Assembly: GCA_947396885.1 (NCBI GenBank)
Contig: OX377206.1
Coordinates: forward strand, 8,811,050-8,875,049
DNA from: Heligmosomoides polygyrus polygyrus
Taxonomy: Eukaryota; Nematoda; Chromadorea; Rhabditida; Heligmosomidae
DNA length: 64,000 nucleotides
Direction of reading: 5' to 3'
Positions within the stretch are counted from its first letter, which is position 1, and each line of letters opens with the position of its first letter. Below, piece after piece: positions 35,971-47,751 of this stretch. Under the pieces are notes generated by a model. That model searched no databases, was not told where the DNA came from, and saw nothing but the letters and a program-made list of their open reading frames with translations. A program made the position numbers and the translations under genes.

Positions 35971-36262
35971 GCGCACCTAGCGCAGCTGGAGGAGGTGCCG
36001 GCTGCCGTGTACACCCGGTATCAGGTTGCTGGTCCGGATTTCCCGCCTAGACCAACCAAGCCTTCCATCCCTCCGGGATCGGTGAATTGGTACCAGACTT
36101 GTGTGAGAAGGATATATGGCTGACTTGTCCATCGGCTGGCCACCGCCAACTCATTGTAGGGCCAGATACGCATTTAAAGCACTCCACGACATCCCGTAAA
36201 AGTAGAATGCGTGGCGCATCCCAAAAAGGATTTAGTAACGCCGTCCTTCATCAGTTATCCTT
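35971..36262 (+). repeat. tRNA-derived SINE copy
   Basis: CTAGCGCAGCTGGAGG start, CAGATACGCATTTAAAG interior and CGCCGTCCTTCATC end. Confidence 0.85.
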
Positions 36263-36356
36263 TAAGTGTTATTTTTTGCTGAAAGGTAAGCTTTGTTCCG
36301 AATTTTCGACTCCACCTAATATCTTACACTCATACAGTACGCTACTTCACTTCTAA

Positions 36357-36490
36357 GGCCTCGTTTATACTTCCGACGCCGAGCGACGCGGCGGCGTGTA
36401 AAGTGGCCAAATTGATCGATCGCGCCGCTTAATCAATATGAGCACTATACGTGGCGTCGCGTCACTCGGCATCGAAGTATGAACGGGGCC
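36357..36490. mobile_element. MITE A1 (Harbinger-like) of nested array
   Basis: GGCCTCGTTTATACTTCC / GAAGTATGAACGGGGCC ends, TAA at 36354-36356 and 36491-36493; 134 bp. Confidence 0.9.
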
Positions 36491-36493
36491 TAA

Positions 36494-36628
36494 GCCCTAG
36501 TTTATACATGCACCGCCACGCGACGCGGCATCACGGTCGCCGTAGATATCGATTTTTCGCGCCGCCCCGTCGATATCCATCTCGACCATGGTGCCGCCCC
36601 GCGCAGCGGCTCAAGTATAAACTAGGGC
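36494..36628. mobile_element. MITE B (Harbinger-like) of nested array
   Basis: GCCCTAGTTTATAC / GTATAAACTAGGGC ends, TAA on both sides (36491-36493 shared with A1, 36629-36631 shared with A2); 135 bp. Confidence 0.9.
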
Positions 36629-36631
36629 TAA

Positions 36632-37175
36632 GGCGCCGTTTTAAGCCCCTTTCATACTCGTCCGAGGGGCGGCGGCGGCGGCCGCCGCCGCTTCAGCGGC
36701 AGGTGGAGGGGCGGTGTCCGTTCTCGCCGCCTAGGGGTGGCGGCGGCCGCCGCCAGCGCTAATTGCGTTTGGCGCGCGCGTACGCGCAGCGGTCTCGTCT
36801 GTGCCGCCGCTCTCGCTGCCCCTCGTGGCCGCCGCCCGAAATGGCCCCAGCCATCTCGGGCAGCGGCCCCGGCGGCGGCGCCGCCAGGGGCGTGGCGGGG
36901 CGTGGCCGCGGCGACGTCGCCGCTGCCAGTATGAAAACCCCTCCACCGCCGTGGCCGCCGCTCGGGCACGTCATCGCCGCCGCCTTCCTATGCTAAACCA
37001 TTGGGCCGCCGCCGCCGCCGCCGCCCCTGGGACGAGTATGAAAGGGGCTTTACTCTTCGGACGCCGAGCGACGCGACTGCATGTAAATTGGCTAAATTGA
37101 TCGATCGCGCCGCTTAATCAATATGGCCACTATACGTGGCATCTCGTCACTCGGCGTGGAAGTATGAACGGAGCC
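36632..37175. mobile_element. MITE A2, split by MITE C
   Basis: The left 12 bp (36632-36643) and the right part (37053-37175) together give a 135-bp A-family MITE, GGCGCCGTTTTA .. GAACGGAGCC, followed by TAA at 37176-37178. Confidence 0.88.
36644..37049. mobile_element. MITE C, GC-rich, nested in A2
   Basis: TIR AGCCCCTTTCATACTCGTCC / GGACGAGTATGAAAGGGGCT, TTA at 36641-36643 and 37050-37052; 406 bp of mostly GCC/GGC triplets. Its long open frames are composition artefacts. Confidence 0.9.
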
Positions 37176-37179
37176 TAAT

Positions 37180-37450
37180 ACTTCTATTGAACTACCCCTC
37201 CCCCTCCAAAGCACTCGAGTGACAAGTGCAAAACAGTTTGGCGAAGACCACATGCCGATTTCTCAGCTCTGCCACCCAGCAACTTCCCGCTCACTTCACG
37301 CGAGCAACGAAAAAGTGGACTACTCGACAGTGCGTTTACTTTGCAGCCTGTTGATCACTTCAGAGCATTGCTAGCGAATCCAATTTTCAGTTGTCAAAAA
37401 ACTCGTAGCGGCAAGCCCATGGAACCGTTAGGCCTTGTTTTGTGATTCAA
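37180..37450. other. unassigned sequence
   Basis: Nothing recognised. Confidence 0.3.
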
Positions 37451-37451
37451 T

Positions 37452-37612
37452 TCATTTTCATTAACCCTGAAGTGGCTTTTACCGAGATCGTAAGCTGACA
37501 TAACGATGTTTTGTTGCGATGAAAACTCTAGCGCCGGGCGGGACTCGAGCCCACACCTTCTGCTGATCGGGCGGGAGTGCTCTACGCCACTACACCACCG
37601 TCGACGTGTTTT
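37452..37612 (-). repeat. tRNA-like U element, single minus copy
   Basis: The minus strand has a GGTGTAGTGGCGTAGAG head, GGGCTCGAGTCCCGCC (T-arm-like) and a TTTTCATCGCAACAAAACATCG body. Confidence 0.7.
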
Positions 37613-37974
37613 CGAATGCAAAGTCCACATCTCGTGGGGCCCATTAGCACTCGTTTGTATATCGGAATGAGGCGACGGCTGATATCGGCATGGGACCAGT
37701 CTTGCCAACGTTAAATTGAAGAACTATAAATTTGAAAAAGAAACTGCAAGTAAAGGAGTGATGCTATCAGGCCAAGCACAGATTTTCTCCTCGTCCTCAT
37801 TTAGCATTATTTTCTTAATGGACGTTGTTATCTTCATTTCTCTTTCTTCTGACAACCCACCTTTCCATACCCATTTCTATCATTTTTTCATTTTCCAGTA
37901 ATAGTAACAGTTCTCATTAACCTCTTCGCGACAATACATTTTTTCGCCAACTCGTCGTACCGAAAACTGTGTTT

Positions 37975-38108
37975 GCCCTGGTTTATAGTTGCGCAGCTGC
38001 GCGGCACGGCACCATACTCGAAATAGATATCGACCGGACAGCGCGAAAAATCGATATCTATGGCGACCAACACGCCGCGCCACGTGGCGGCGCAAGTATA
38101 AATCAGGC
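37975..38108. mobile_element. Harbinger-like MITE, family B
   Basis: GCCCTGGTTTATAG / GTATAAATCAGGC ends, inverted ATAGATATCGA / TCGATATCTAT arms. Confidence 0.8.
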
Positions 38109-38174
38109 CTTTGGAAAGCATCTTCGTGTATAAAACTGAACCAAGAAACTACTCAAGAACCTAACTTCACCTAC

Positions 38175-38645
38175 TAAATAGTATAATCGTGCTTTTAAGA
38201 AATTTTATCGAACGTACGACTGGACGAAAAACTTCTATCTCAAAGTATTTCGAACGAATGAATGAACGAATTTATTCGATGTCAAAAAAGTTCGAGCGAA
38301 GAAAGAACGAACCTGTTCGCTCATCAATTTTGTCGAATGATTGTAAATCGGATAAGCCCTTATTTCCCGTTTATTCGAATATTCGAGTAGTTGAACAATT
38401 TATTCGAATCAGGTTCTGTGCTTGAAGATCTGATGTTTTTTCGACATTCGAATCAAATTATTTAACTTTCGAACAGAGTAGAAATAATCGATTCTCAAAT
38501 AATATTCAAATACTCCCTTCCGCCGTGCAAATTCGAACGAATATTCGACTTTTGAAAACCATCGATATTTGAGCTCGAACGAATACGCGAAAATCTGGGA
38601 ATATCGGAAATTCAACTATTAGAAAATATTCGTTCAAGCACAACT
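38175..38645. repeat. TTCGAA-rich element
   Basis: Co-linear with 2552-2985; the ends are ATAATCGTGCTTTTAAG and GTTCAAGCACAAC. Confidence 0.75.
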
Positions 38646-38649
38646 TTAC

Positions 38650-39225
38650 CAATTAGCCAATACAGAGTAATGGGACTTCAAAGAAATGTTCAAGAGAAAA
38701 TTGTCACGTTCTCGACTAACATCGTCTGAACTTCACTGATGTGGAAAAAACGTTGGATAGCATTGTTCGTCCATGTCGTGAATGGATTAGTATCCGATAG
38801 GTAACAAACTCATCGATGTAAGTCTAAAGTTGCAACAAAGAAGAAAAAATGAGGTATTAATCTCCTCCACTGAGAGAAATGTCCCTAAGCAGGACGCGGA
38901 AAAAAAAAACGATTGCCTGACCAGATAACCTCAGTCCGAATAAGGCTGCTTAGGAATGCGGCTTAGTACCGTTAAAAATCTCCTCAAAAAGCTGGTTATC
39001 CCTCAGTACAGCTCTTTTTTTTAGTGTGCTTGTCTATCTAGCGGAAAATGCAGCACTGGCTTCGCTTCGCTGTTTTGTCATATGCGTCAAGTTTACTTGC
39101 ATTATCTATTGATAGTTTGATCTGTCCTTCACAGATTTCTTTTTTCTGATTTTCGTCAGTTTTTGTTAAGCGAGAGTCGGTGGTTCAGTTTATGTCCGTC
39201 TTCCTCGGTACACAACACATACACG
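38650..39225. other. unassigned sequence
   Basis: Nothing recognised. Confidence 0.3.
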
Positions 39226-39229
39226 AGTC

Positions 39230-39510
39230 ATAGACCAGAGTTTACCTCAAACTTGGGTAATTACACCAAAACTGCAAACTGACTTTATAAAGACATTACA
39301 TACGAGAGCATCTAAAGTTCATCCTACAAAACGCTAATATGAAGAATAAATAAAAAGAAACAACGAGAAGAATGCCGTGTGAATTTCTTCCATACGACTC
39401 TTTTATAAGGAGTTTTTGCTTAGCGCAACACTCTGATAAAGCTCAAAGCGAAATTCTTTTGCAATATCTCACGAATCGTCCTATGATCGCGAGAAAGTAG
39501 CGATATTTGT
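39230..39510. repeat. dispersed repeat paired with 59880-60135
   Basis: CTCAAACTTGGGTAATT at the left and CACGAATCGTCCTATGATCG at the right are shared exactly with the other copy; the middle is diverged. Confidence 0.65.
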
Positions 39511-39779
39511 CAATATCTTCAGAATTACGATAACGGACGACTTTTACAACTGCCGAGGTGAGGTTGTGGTTGAATTTTGTTTCTTCTTCTGTTTATTTTA
39601 ACGCTTCCACCTACTAACCAGACGCTCACAGATAAAAATGACGATAAAGATAAAGTAGGAAAGGTGAGAATGTCGAGCGCTCACCGGTAGCGGTATCGCT
39701 TTGCTTTTCAGTGATGGAGAATGCGCACTCCTGCAACGTAGCATCATGGAAGTGGATCGAATGCTGGGCAATGGAAGTA

Positions 39780-40330
39780 AAAGGAGGTCGCACCATTGTC
39801 GGTGGATCAGCAGAGGAATAGACGACCGCCGTCACCACAACCACCACCACCACCAGCTGGCTGGCTGCCGACGAGCACGACCCGCTGCGGCTCCGGCGTG
39901 TACGCGCGACCGACCGACCGACCCGTGTCCGTGCGACCCGACTCGTCCGTCGTCCGACCTCGGTCGCAGCCCGTCGTCGTCGTCGTCGTCGTCGTCGTCG
40001 CTGTCGTCGTCGCCGTCGTCGTCGTCGTCAGCGTCGGATCAATATGTTCCTCTCGTTCCCACAGCGATACGAGTAGAAAGCGAGAGCCACACGCACGCAC
40101 ACACGGGGCGATTCAGCACAGCGTCGGCGGCGATGCGACGTCCGTCGAGCAATCGCCCTGAACGCTGCACGAGTATAATGACTGCTGAGGCTTGGTCGGG
40201 TTCGGTGGAGCGTACGACGAGCGACAAGCCGAACGCGAAAACAGAATTCGCGAAAAACATGACATCAAAGAGGATCGAAACGGATTGGAGTTGAAAAACG
40301 GAGAGGCAGAAGTCAAAAGCCGAACAGCGT
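39780..40330. other. GC-rich island with (CGT)n tract
   Basis: Contains GACCGACCGACCGACC and about 80 bp of CGTCGT units (39970-40040). Long ORFs on both strands (poly-Ser, poly-Thr, poly-Val) are by-products of the triplet repeat. It could be a promoter or non-coding first exon. Confidence 0.45.
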
Positions 40331-40477
40331 TTCGATGCGGAGCATTGCGATCTGAGCAAGAAAAGCTTTGAAAGGTCAGGCACGTGAGGTGTATAAAAAT
40401 TAGCAAAATAAAGAAAAATACATCTGGCGTACTTCCATCATCGGCATACGAAAGAATCTTCACAGAGCCTGATTAGG

Positions 40478-41285
40478 GAAGGGTTTCAACCCCCCATGGA
40501 ACTTCAAGCTGAGACCAGGATCATTGAAAGAGCTCGGAATGCTGATTACGAATATGGATGTCAACATTGCAAATTGGAATTCCTGAGCGAGTTATGGCCT
40601 GCCGAAGTTGGGTGGCCTAACCATAGGGGTAGAGCTCCCGTTCGTCACGTGTGTCGTCGGTGGTTCGGTCTCCATTTCTGCCAGGCCTTTTGCACATCAT
40701 GATTTATCTTCGAAATGGTCGTTTATTCTAAATTATGACACGTGTTTGATTAAACAGCCGGGAAAACTAGCTTAACAGTCGTCAGGCACTCCAAATTCAG
40801 CGTGAAGAATGGGCACCACCTTTGCTGGTGGAAAGGGTACAGTGAGTGAAGAGAAAGCAGTAGATCAACGACATTTTGGTCTTGCTCACCGTACGTACAT
40901 AATTGTACTTGCCTTTCTGTTTCACACATTTTTTTTGCTTTGTTCCATGAATGTCAAGGTTGTTGGAAGGTATGTGCAAAAAAACAGGCAGCAATGGGGA
41001 CCGAACCAACGACCTCACACGTGACAAGCGAGAGCACTACCCCTGCGCCATGCCGCAGCTGCTGGCCCATTCTTACAGAGTCCCTATGACACATCGCTCT
41101 CGCGCCAGCTCTTTCGCTCTTTGGCCACCCTGTGGTCAGACCACCCAACTTCGGCAGGTCGTAACTCTCAGGAATTTCATTTTCCAATTTTGACACCCAT
41201 ATTCGTAATCAGCATTTCGAACTCTTTTCAATGATACTGGTTTCAACTTCAAGTTCAATGGGAGTTCGAAACCCTTCCCTACTGA
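40478..41285. mobile_element. palindromic element T3 with convergent tRNA-like modules
   Basis: The left arm (40478-40700) and right arm (about 40965-41285) are inverted copies: GGAAGGGTTTC .. GCTGATTACGAATATGG and its complement. Modules: plus 40615-40685 (GGGGTAGAGCTCCCG, GTGGTTCGGTCTCC) and minus 40980-41075 (GGGGACCGAACCAAC). Confidence 0.75.
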
Positions 41286-41304
41286 GAGAATAACCCTGTA
41301 GTAT

Positions 41305-41405
41305 AGCTATGCCCGACTGACCTATTCGAGTAGGTATTCGAATGATTTTCATTAATCGAATTTTTCGAATGTATTCGAATTCGGCTTTGCAAGAAAAGCT
41401 TCGAA
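41305..41405. repeat. TTCGAA-rich element (short)
   Basis: It starts TATAGCTATGCCCGACTGACC, a variant of the ATAGTTGTGC terminus, and runs directly into the SINE. Confidence 0.6.
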
Positions 41406-41410
41406 AATTT

Positions 41411-41757
41411 TGGGGCGCGGGACAGCGCAGTCGGAGGAGGGGCTGGCTGTCGCATGGACGCAATACCATGTTCTTGGTTCGGATTCCCCGCCTGCAGGAA
41501 TCAAGCCTTTCATCTATCCGGAGTCAGTGAATTGGTAACAGACTTGTCTGGGAAGGACAAAGCGTTGGACTGTTCATCGGCTGGCCACCCCATTTTATTC
41601 TCAGAAATTCCGTGGGGCATCTCCACGTTGAATAAACCTAGAATTTAGAATGCATGACCAAATACGCATTCAAACCGCCGCCACGACACCCCGTTGGAGT
41701 AGAATGCGTGGCGCATCCCAAAGAGGATTGAATAACGCCGTCCTTTATCCTTTTTTG
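41411..41757 (+). repeat. tRNA-derived SINE copy with ~55-bp insertion
   Basis: SINE order is normal, but an extra ATTTTATTCTCAGAAATTCC .. CCTAGAATTTAGAATG segment lies after TGGCCACCC. Confidence 0.82.
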
Positions 41758-41759
41758 CA

Positions 41760-42325
41760 TTTTGCTCAAAATCGAATGTCCAAGAAATCGCCTTCATCGA
41801 ATCTGCTCGAACTCCATTATTCAATAGAAACACAAGAAAATAAAGGAAGGAAACAACTGCAAAATAACTAGAGAGAAGAGATGAGAAAAGAGGAGAGAGG
41901 AGAAGATTGAAGAAAAGTAGGAGAAAGGTTCGTTTCGCCACTTTCTTCAGACGAACCTTTGTTTTGTGCTCCTCTCGTGGATCTTCGGTGAACAAGAGGA
42001 GAATTAAATACTTGGTTTAATTCTGCCATGAATTGTAATTTTAGGAAAATATTATATTTTTATTTCAATTCTGTTTTATATAATTACATTTTAATTATCA
42101 ATTTAAAGAGTGGATTTTTATTTTATTAATTTAGTAATTTTATTTGAATTTAAATAAAACGGATAGACAAATAAGTGGAAAAGTTTATGCAAACAAAGAA
42201 GTTTAAACAAATATGTATCTATGATTAATTAGTTTTTTATTTAATTTTAAAAAATTGTTTTATGAAAGTAACTCACCATATCATACACTTTCAATAAATG
42301 ACAATTTTTTTGCTTTTTTTTCGAG
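41760..42325. other. AT-rich unassigned sequence
   Basis: Very AT-rich (42020-42320); nothing recognised. Confidence 0.35.
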
Positions 42326-42327
42326 AA

Positions 42328-42610
42328 GATGATAATTCGAATCGAGTACTCGAATTCGAATAAAACTCATTCGAATTCTTTTAATTTATACAATTTTTGT
42401 AAAAATTTCGCCACTCGAAATTGAAAATTTCCAGGAAGCTGGAATCACTTATATATTCGAAAAAGTTCCACTAAAATGCTCAGCGCGAATTTGCACACCA
42501 GTTTAATTTACAGCAACGCACTCGACTGACCTGTTCGAATAGGTATTCGAATGATTTCCATTCGAATTTAGATACTCGAATCGATTACTCGGAAAATCGC
42601 ATTTTCAAAT
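42328..42610. repeat. two TTCGAA-rich blocks
   Basis: Blocks at 42330-42420 and 42515-42610; the second starts CACTCGACTGACCTGTTCGAA, like the element at 41305. Confidence 0.6.
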
Positions 42611-42619
42611 GTAATGAAT

Positions 42620-43460
42620 CGCTGGCTCTGTAATATTACCGCCAGTGTCCGCTTTGACTCTTAGCTGGAACTTCTAGAAGTGATCCAACTCGCAGGGTCA
42701 AAAGTTCGATAAGTACCTTTTAAACAAGTACAGTGGATGCTGTTTGAAGTGAACGAGCTTTAACAATTCAGTGCTTTAGAAGAGATGAGAAACTTGAGGC
42801 TGGGGATAGGACTTGAGTAAGATTCACGAGAGATTGGCGCCTACCCCATCTGCGCCATACACGCTCTTTGACAAGGGTTGCACGGATTGTTGATGATCAT
42901 CTACTTTAAACGCTTTCGTGTGATGTTGGTTGGTTGCGAAAGCGGATCGCTTTTTAACGTATGGCTTCGAAAGCTCAGAAGAATATGGATGCCGGGCTTC
43001 AGATGACATCAGCCAAGTGAACGCAGGAAACTAACAGCGCCCACATGGGACCACTTGCCAACTTGCCCTAGACGCATAATTCATATGTAAGCTGCGGGAC
43101 ACTTGAAGCCGTTTCGGAGAGTTTGACTGATGGAAACTCTTTCAGGGGAACGACCATCGCCATCGTCGACCGCTCTCTCAGAGAAACTTTGAAGAATATG
43201 GGCGAGTTCGGTTTTGTTACACACAACGGGACACAACGCATTCGCCAAAATATTCAAAGGACATGTGTCAGTATCTTGTGCCACACGAGGTTGCTTGTAG
43301 GTGGATCTTTATTAGCAGCCCGACGTTTCGACTTCCGTCGTCTTCAGTGGCCTAAAAGTGGAGCAAAGGTTTATGTTTGCGCTCTACTCGACCAAGCGCC
43401 TCAACTACCCACGGATGGGTGATAACGGACCTCGAGGATAACGCGGATGTTACGTGCAGT
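42620..43460. other. unassigned sequence
   Basis: No repeat or gene recognised. Confidence 0.3.
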
Positions 43461-43466
43461 CAAACA

Positions 43467-43560
43467 GCGGCGGTGGTGTAAGGCGTAGCATCGCTGCCCG
43501 CAAGCAGAAGGTGCGGGTTCGGGTCCCGCCTGGCGCAACAAAACAACCTGTGACAAAACT
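43467..43560 (+). repeat. tRNA-like U element, single plus copy
   Basis: GCGGCGG/CTGGCGC acceptor-like pairing (6 of 7), GCGGG/CCCGC T-stem and a GG-containing D loop are visible. The anticodon stem leaves a 6-nt loop, so it is tRNA-like rather than a convincing tRNA gene. Confidence 0.65.
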
Positions 43561-43813
43561 ACGGGTTGTTCACATGAAGGTCGAGGTGGTGTTACACATT
43601 TTGTACTTATAAAGAAGGATTTCAACTTCTTTCCAAGTAGTTCACAACGAGACCACGGTGAAAGCTTAGATTAACCAGCAAGCGAACTGACATGGACCAT
43701 AACGTGAGAATAAATTAAAATTCCACTTGTAAAACAAAGAACTAGGTAGAAATTATGTAAATCCAATTGTGGCAGTAGGTAACACTTTTCCAGCGACACC
43801 CTTGCTTCAGCAT

Positions 43814-44100
43814 TAAAGGATAAAGGACGGCGTTACTCAATCCCTTTTGGGATGCGCCACGCATTCTACTTCTACGGGATGTCGTGGAGGCGATTTGAAT
43901 GCGTATTTGGTCATACAATGACTTGTGGTGGCCAGCCGAAGTACAAGTCAGTCCTTTATCCTCCCCAGACAAGTCTGGTACCAAATCACCAACCCCGCAG
44001 GGATGGAAGGCTTGGTTGGCCTGGGCGGGAAATCCGAACAAGGAACCTGGTATCGGATGCACGCGACAGTCGCGCCTCCTCCGACTGCGCTACACGCGTG
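43814..44100 (-). repeat. tRNA-derived SINE copy
   Basis: Full-length minus copy, tail GGATAAAGGACGGCG at 43817. Confidence 0.88.
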
Positions 44101-44104
44101 CCAG

Positions 44105-44790
44105 CATTAATAAAATAAATTAATTCAGCGCTTCAAAAATTTATCTAAGAAACGCATGAGCCATGGGAAAACTGCTGATCCGTTGACGACGAAAGTCGCA
44201 CGCTTCTTTCTCCTTATCACTTATCGGAGCGCACCAAATGGTACCACATCCCCGTCACAATCGATATCCATGAAAAACGTTTATTCGTCGATCTAAAGGG
44301 TAGTATATACATAGCTTGGAGATGAAACGCAGATTGCCCAGAAGAGAGTGGACCGACTGATGCGGTCACTCGGCACAAACTACTATTGGAGCCCAACTGG
44401 CACAGCTCATTTCACAAATCGAGCTGGAGCCGAATTTTTAAAAAATTTCGAAAAAGAACATCTCAGCAAAATCGTCAAAACAACACAAAAGACTTGTTGG
44501 CAAGCATCTTCAGAACGTTTCTTAATATTTGACTCCCTGTTGCTCTTTTCCGTTCTATATATCTACCAACATCCGTATTATTTATTCCGTCTTTTGACTG
44601 CTTTATTCTGTTCCCTCCTTGTTCATATTTTTGCTAGGATCTCCATACACAATTAAAATAAACAAAATTTTCATGCGCAAAAAACAGTCATACCATTTTC
44701 ACTTCAACGGTTCACATTTCATTTCAAACTGGCCATTTTTCAAGGCAAAGCCAGCGTGTGTAATTAAAATTAAAATAAAGACTGGAGTAG
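44105..44790. other. unassigned sequence
   Basis: An open + segment at 44348-44470 has no recognised family. Confidence 0.3.
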
Positions 44791-44795
44791 AATAA

Positions 44796-44929
44796 GGGGT
44801 CGTTTAATGTGGGCGCGACGCGAGACGCGATGACATGTGTAGTGGCTGAATTGATCAATCGCATCGCCCGCTCAATTTCGCCACTACGCATGCATCGCGT
44901 CGCGCGTAGCGTTCACGCTAAACGACCCC
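44796..44929. mobile_element. Harbinger-like MITE, 134 bp
   Basis: GGGGTCGTTTAATG / CGCTAAACGACCCC ends, TAA on both sides (44793-44795, 44930-44932). Abuts the next MITE. Confidence 0.88.
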
Positions 44930-44932
44930 TAA

Positions 44933-45073
44933 AGGCCCCGCACACTTCTGCGGCAACGCCGCGGCCTTATCCTTAATCACGAGGCAGAGACGCAGAGTTC
45001 GCCGCCGGCGGTGTCCCTGTCCTATTCTTAACTATAGCGGCGAGCGGCGTTGCCGCAGAAGTGTGCGGGGCCC
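44933..45073. mobile_element. Harbinger-like MITE, family D (short)
   Basis: AGGCCCCGCACACTTCTGCG / CGCAGAAGTGTGCGGGGCCC ends. TAA on the left and TTA on the right; the left TAA is shared with the previous MITE. Confidence 0.85.
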
Positions 45074-45079
45074 TTATAA

Positions 45080-45985
45080 AGGCTGAGAATTTCTTCTCTT
45101 CAGAAAGGCTGTATTGAAACTCACCTGTCTTAAGAATAAAGGGTGCATTTTTGGAATGAGCAAAAAATGCCTATCCTCTTGTCCACATGAATATCTTCAG
45201 GACTAATCTAAAGTGTACTGATACAAATGGTGGAGTGAATGCGCCGTGCACTGGTCCATGAGTATCGCAATGTTTATCCGAGTGATCGTGTAAAGGTTGT
45301 TTACCTAAAGTTAGGCAGCGCAAATGTTGCAGGTTTTTTTTTTCGTTGTGATTGTTTTTGTTCTTTAAACATTTACATGCACATATGCACTGCCTTTATT
45401 CTATCAATCCACCAGAAAAAGTGATGTACTGGACATTTGCAAGGCGCAATCTCTACATCATACAACAGCAAATGCTTAACTTTTCAGAATTTCAGAATAA
45501 ACCTTAAAACACCGTTTTTGCCGATAGGGTAAGAATTTTTCGTATCTACTCAATTGGTGAAATCATTTTTTCCCTAACACGCCCACCCTGTAAAGGTTTT
45601 TTTCGATTTTCTTTAAGCAAGGCATATCCCAGCTTCCTTTGAGTACGTCTTTTTGAACTTAGGATACGATAACTTTAGATAATTTCGTTTACAAAATGAA
45701 GTATGTACTTTCTTAAAAGTGACCGGTATAAATAAAGAGCGACCAGTTTAAAATAGTGCTTCTAGAAAACGATAGAAAACCAAACAGCTCCATTTTAAAA
45801 GGAAAATGGCACAGAAACTGCAAAAAAAAAAGTAATTGAAATTAAAACTCTAAAGAATTAAATGCAGACAGATTCCCAAAAAGTACCAGGAGCAAAGAAT
45901 CGTAAGAGGGTTCCCATAATTACTTTTACAACAGAAGGACCTTTTTGGAAGAAAAACTAGACAGGAAAATTAATCCAATCTATTA
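45080..45985. other. mostly unassigned; family W trace
   Basis: 45235-45450 has the GCCGTGCACTGG .. GCAAGGCGCAATCTC layout of family W; the rest is AT-rich with nothing recognised. Confidence 0.35.
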
Positions 45986-45991
45986 AAGAAC

Positions 45992-46290
45992 GGGGCGCGT
46001 GCAGCGCAGTCGGAGGAGGCGGCTGCTGTCGCCTGCTCCCAATACCAGGTTCCTGGTTCGGATTATCCGCCCAGGCCAACCAATCCTTCCATCCCTCCGG
46101 GGTCGGTGAATTGGTACCAGACTTGTCTGGGAAGGATAGAGCGCTGACTTGTTCATCGGCTGGCCACCGCAAGTCATTGTATGTCCACATCCGCACTTAA
46201 GTCGCCTCCACGACATCCCGTAGAAGTAGAATGCGTTGCCCATCCCAAAAGAGATTAAGTAACGCCGTCCACTATCCTTTTATCCTTTAT
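45992..46290 (+). repeat. tRNA-derived SINE copy
   Basis: Full-length plus copy with a TATCCTTTTATCCTTTAT tail. Confidence 0.9.
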
Positions 46291-46560
46291 TAAAGAACGT
46301 GGAAGCCAGGAATGAAGAATATTGTGAGTCACACTTCATTTGAAGAGGGCTAAATAGCAACCATTGTTTCGCATTTCTATGCATCTTTGTCATACGATGA
46401 CAGTTCCCAGAATTCCAGCTTCTGAAATCAATGAATGACTTCAGAATTTAGTAATTGATCGAAATCTATAAAGTATTAATAATGTAACTTGAACGAATAG
46501 TCGTAAAGGTGACCAAAGAAGAAAAGACTAGCTTTCTTTTATTATTAACTAATGTTTGAA

Positions 46561-46854
46561 AGGGGCGCATGTAGCGCAGTCGGAGGAGGTGCCGACGGTC
46601 GCGTGCACCCGATACCAGGTTCCTGGTTCAGATTTTCCGCCCAGGTCAACCAAGCCTTACATCCCTCCGGGGTCGGTGAATTGGTAGCAGATTCGTCTAG
46701 GAGGGATAAAGCGCTGAATTGTTCATCGGCTGGCCACCGCAAGTCATTGTATGGCCCAATACACATTCAAATCGCCTCCACAACATCCCGTAGAAGTAGA
46801 ATGTGCGGCGCATCCCAAAAGGGGTTGAGTAACGCCGTCCTTTATCCTTTATTA
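46561..46854 (+). repeat. tRNA-derived SINE copy
   Basis: Full-length plus copy. The flanking CTAATGTTTGAAAGG (46550) recurs as TTAATGTTTGAAAGG (46853), a likely target-site duplication of about 14 bp. Confidence 0.92.
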
Positions 46855-46869
46855 ATGTTTGAAAGGTTC

Positions 46870-47300
46870 GTTGTATGAGAAAAGGAAGAAGAGCCTGGAC
46901 CACAATTCTGAAACAACTTCTGCCCATCAATCAGAGCCTTTAAGATGACGCTGATTGCGAAAAAAAAACACGGAAGACGAAGACTGCGCTCATTCCCATC
47001 CACAGCAAAAGACAGGCCTCTGATGTCTAGACATCGCTAGATCTCTCTTAATCGCTAAATCATAGTGTGTCCAGGAACGTAGCTGCTGTTTTCGTCTCAG
47101 CGGACGATGGTAGATGTTGTTATGAGCAACCTCTTCCATTTTTAATCAGAAAACGGAGAGATTTTGTTATGGGGTGAGGTTGTGTGGGCTAATCCGGTTC
47201 ATCGACGCCCTTAAGTAAATTAGCCTCATTGCTCGAAAGAAGAGTGATACGAATTCACCGAATCCGGAGAGATGGCATGCTTGGTCAGTCTGGGCTACAT
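46870..47300. other. unassigned sequence
   Basis: A short SINE trace is at 47235-47290; otherwise nothing. Confidence 0.3.
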
Positions 47301-47304
47301 ACAG

Positions 47305-47487
47305 TTGTTGCGTTCGAATGACCTATTCGAGTAGATTTTCGAATGATTTTCAATCGAATTTGAATATTCGAATTCGATTATTCAAAAAATCTCGTTTCTC
47401 GAATATATTCGAATTGGACTATTCGAAATTTGGGGGCATTCGAAACTATTCAAATATTGGGGAAAAATCGAGAGCACAACTATAGTA
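47305..47487. repeat. TTCGAA-rich element
   Basis: It opens GTTGTTGCGTTCGAATGACC and closes GAGAGCACAACTATAG, matching the family termini. Confidence 0.75.
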
Positions 47488-47570
47488 TGGGCGGACCCGA
47501 ACCAAGAACATTGAGTTAGGGTGCACGCGACAGCCGAGTTCTCCTCCTACTGAGCTACAACCTATCTTTA
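47488..47570 (-). repeat. SINE 5' fragment
   Basis: GGCGGACCCGAACCAAG .. GTGCACGCGACAGCC .. ACTGAGCTACAACC, the promoter-side third of a minus-strand SINE. Confidence 0.6.
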
Positions 47571-47751
47571 GTTGCAATAAAGTCCTTCAAATACAATTTT
47601 GCCATGAAAAGTGAAACCACTTCAGCTAAATGTGAGTTCACTTCATGTCGTGAATATGGGCAGCGTTGGAATAAGGGAACACGCCAGCTCACCATAGCCG
47701 ATCACCCACCGATAGGATAAAACCAATCAGTGCACCGATAAATTAGATACA

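Noticed and set aside
36451..37100. Several 60-105-codon Ala/Arg/Pro-rich ORFs
   Set aside because: They are frames through GCC/GGC triplets of MITE C.
39701..40294. 197-codon ORF with poly-His and poly-Ser
   Set aside because: Driven by CAC and CGT triplet repeats; equally long poly-Val and poly-Thr frames exist on the same bases.
43467..43540. Functional tRNA gene
   Set aside because: T arm and acceptor pair well, but the anticodon arm is not canonical and the sequence belongs to a multi-copy tRNA-like repeat family.
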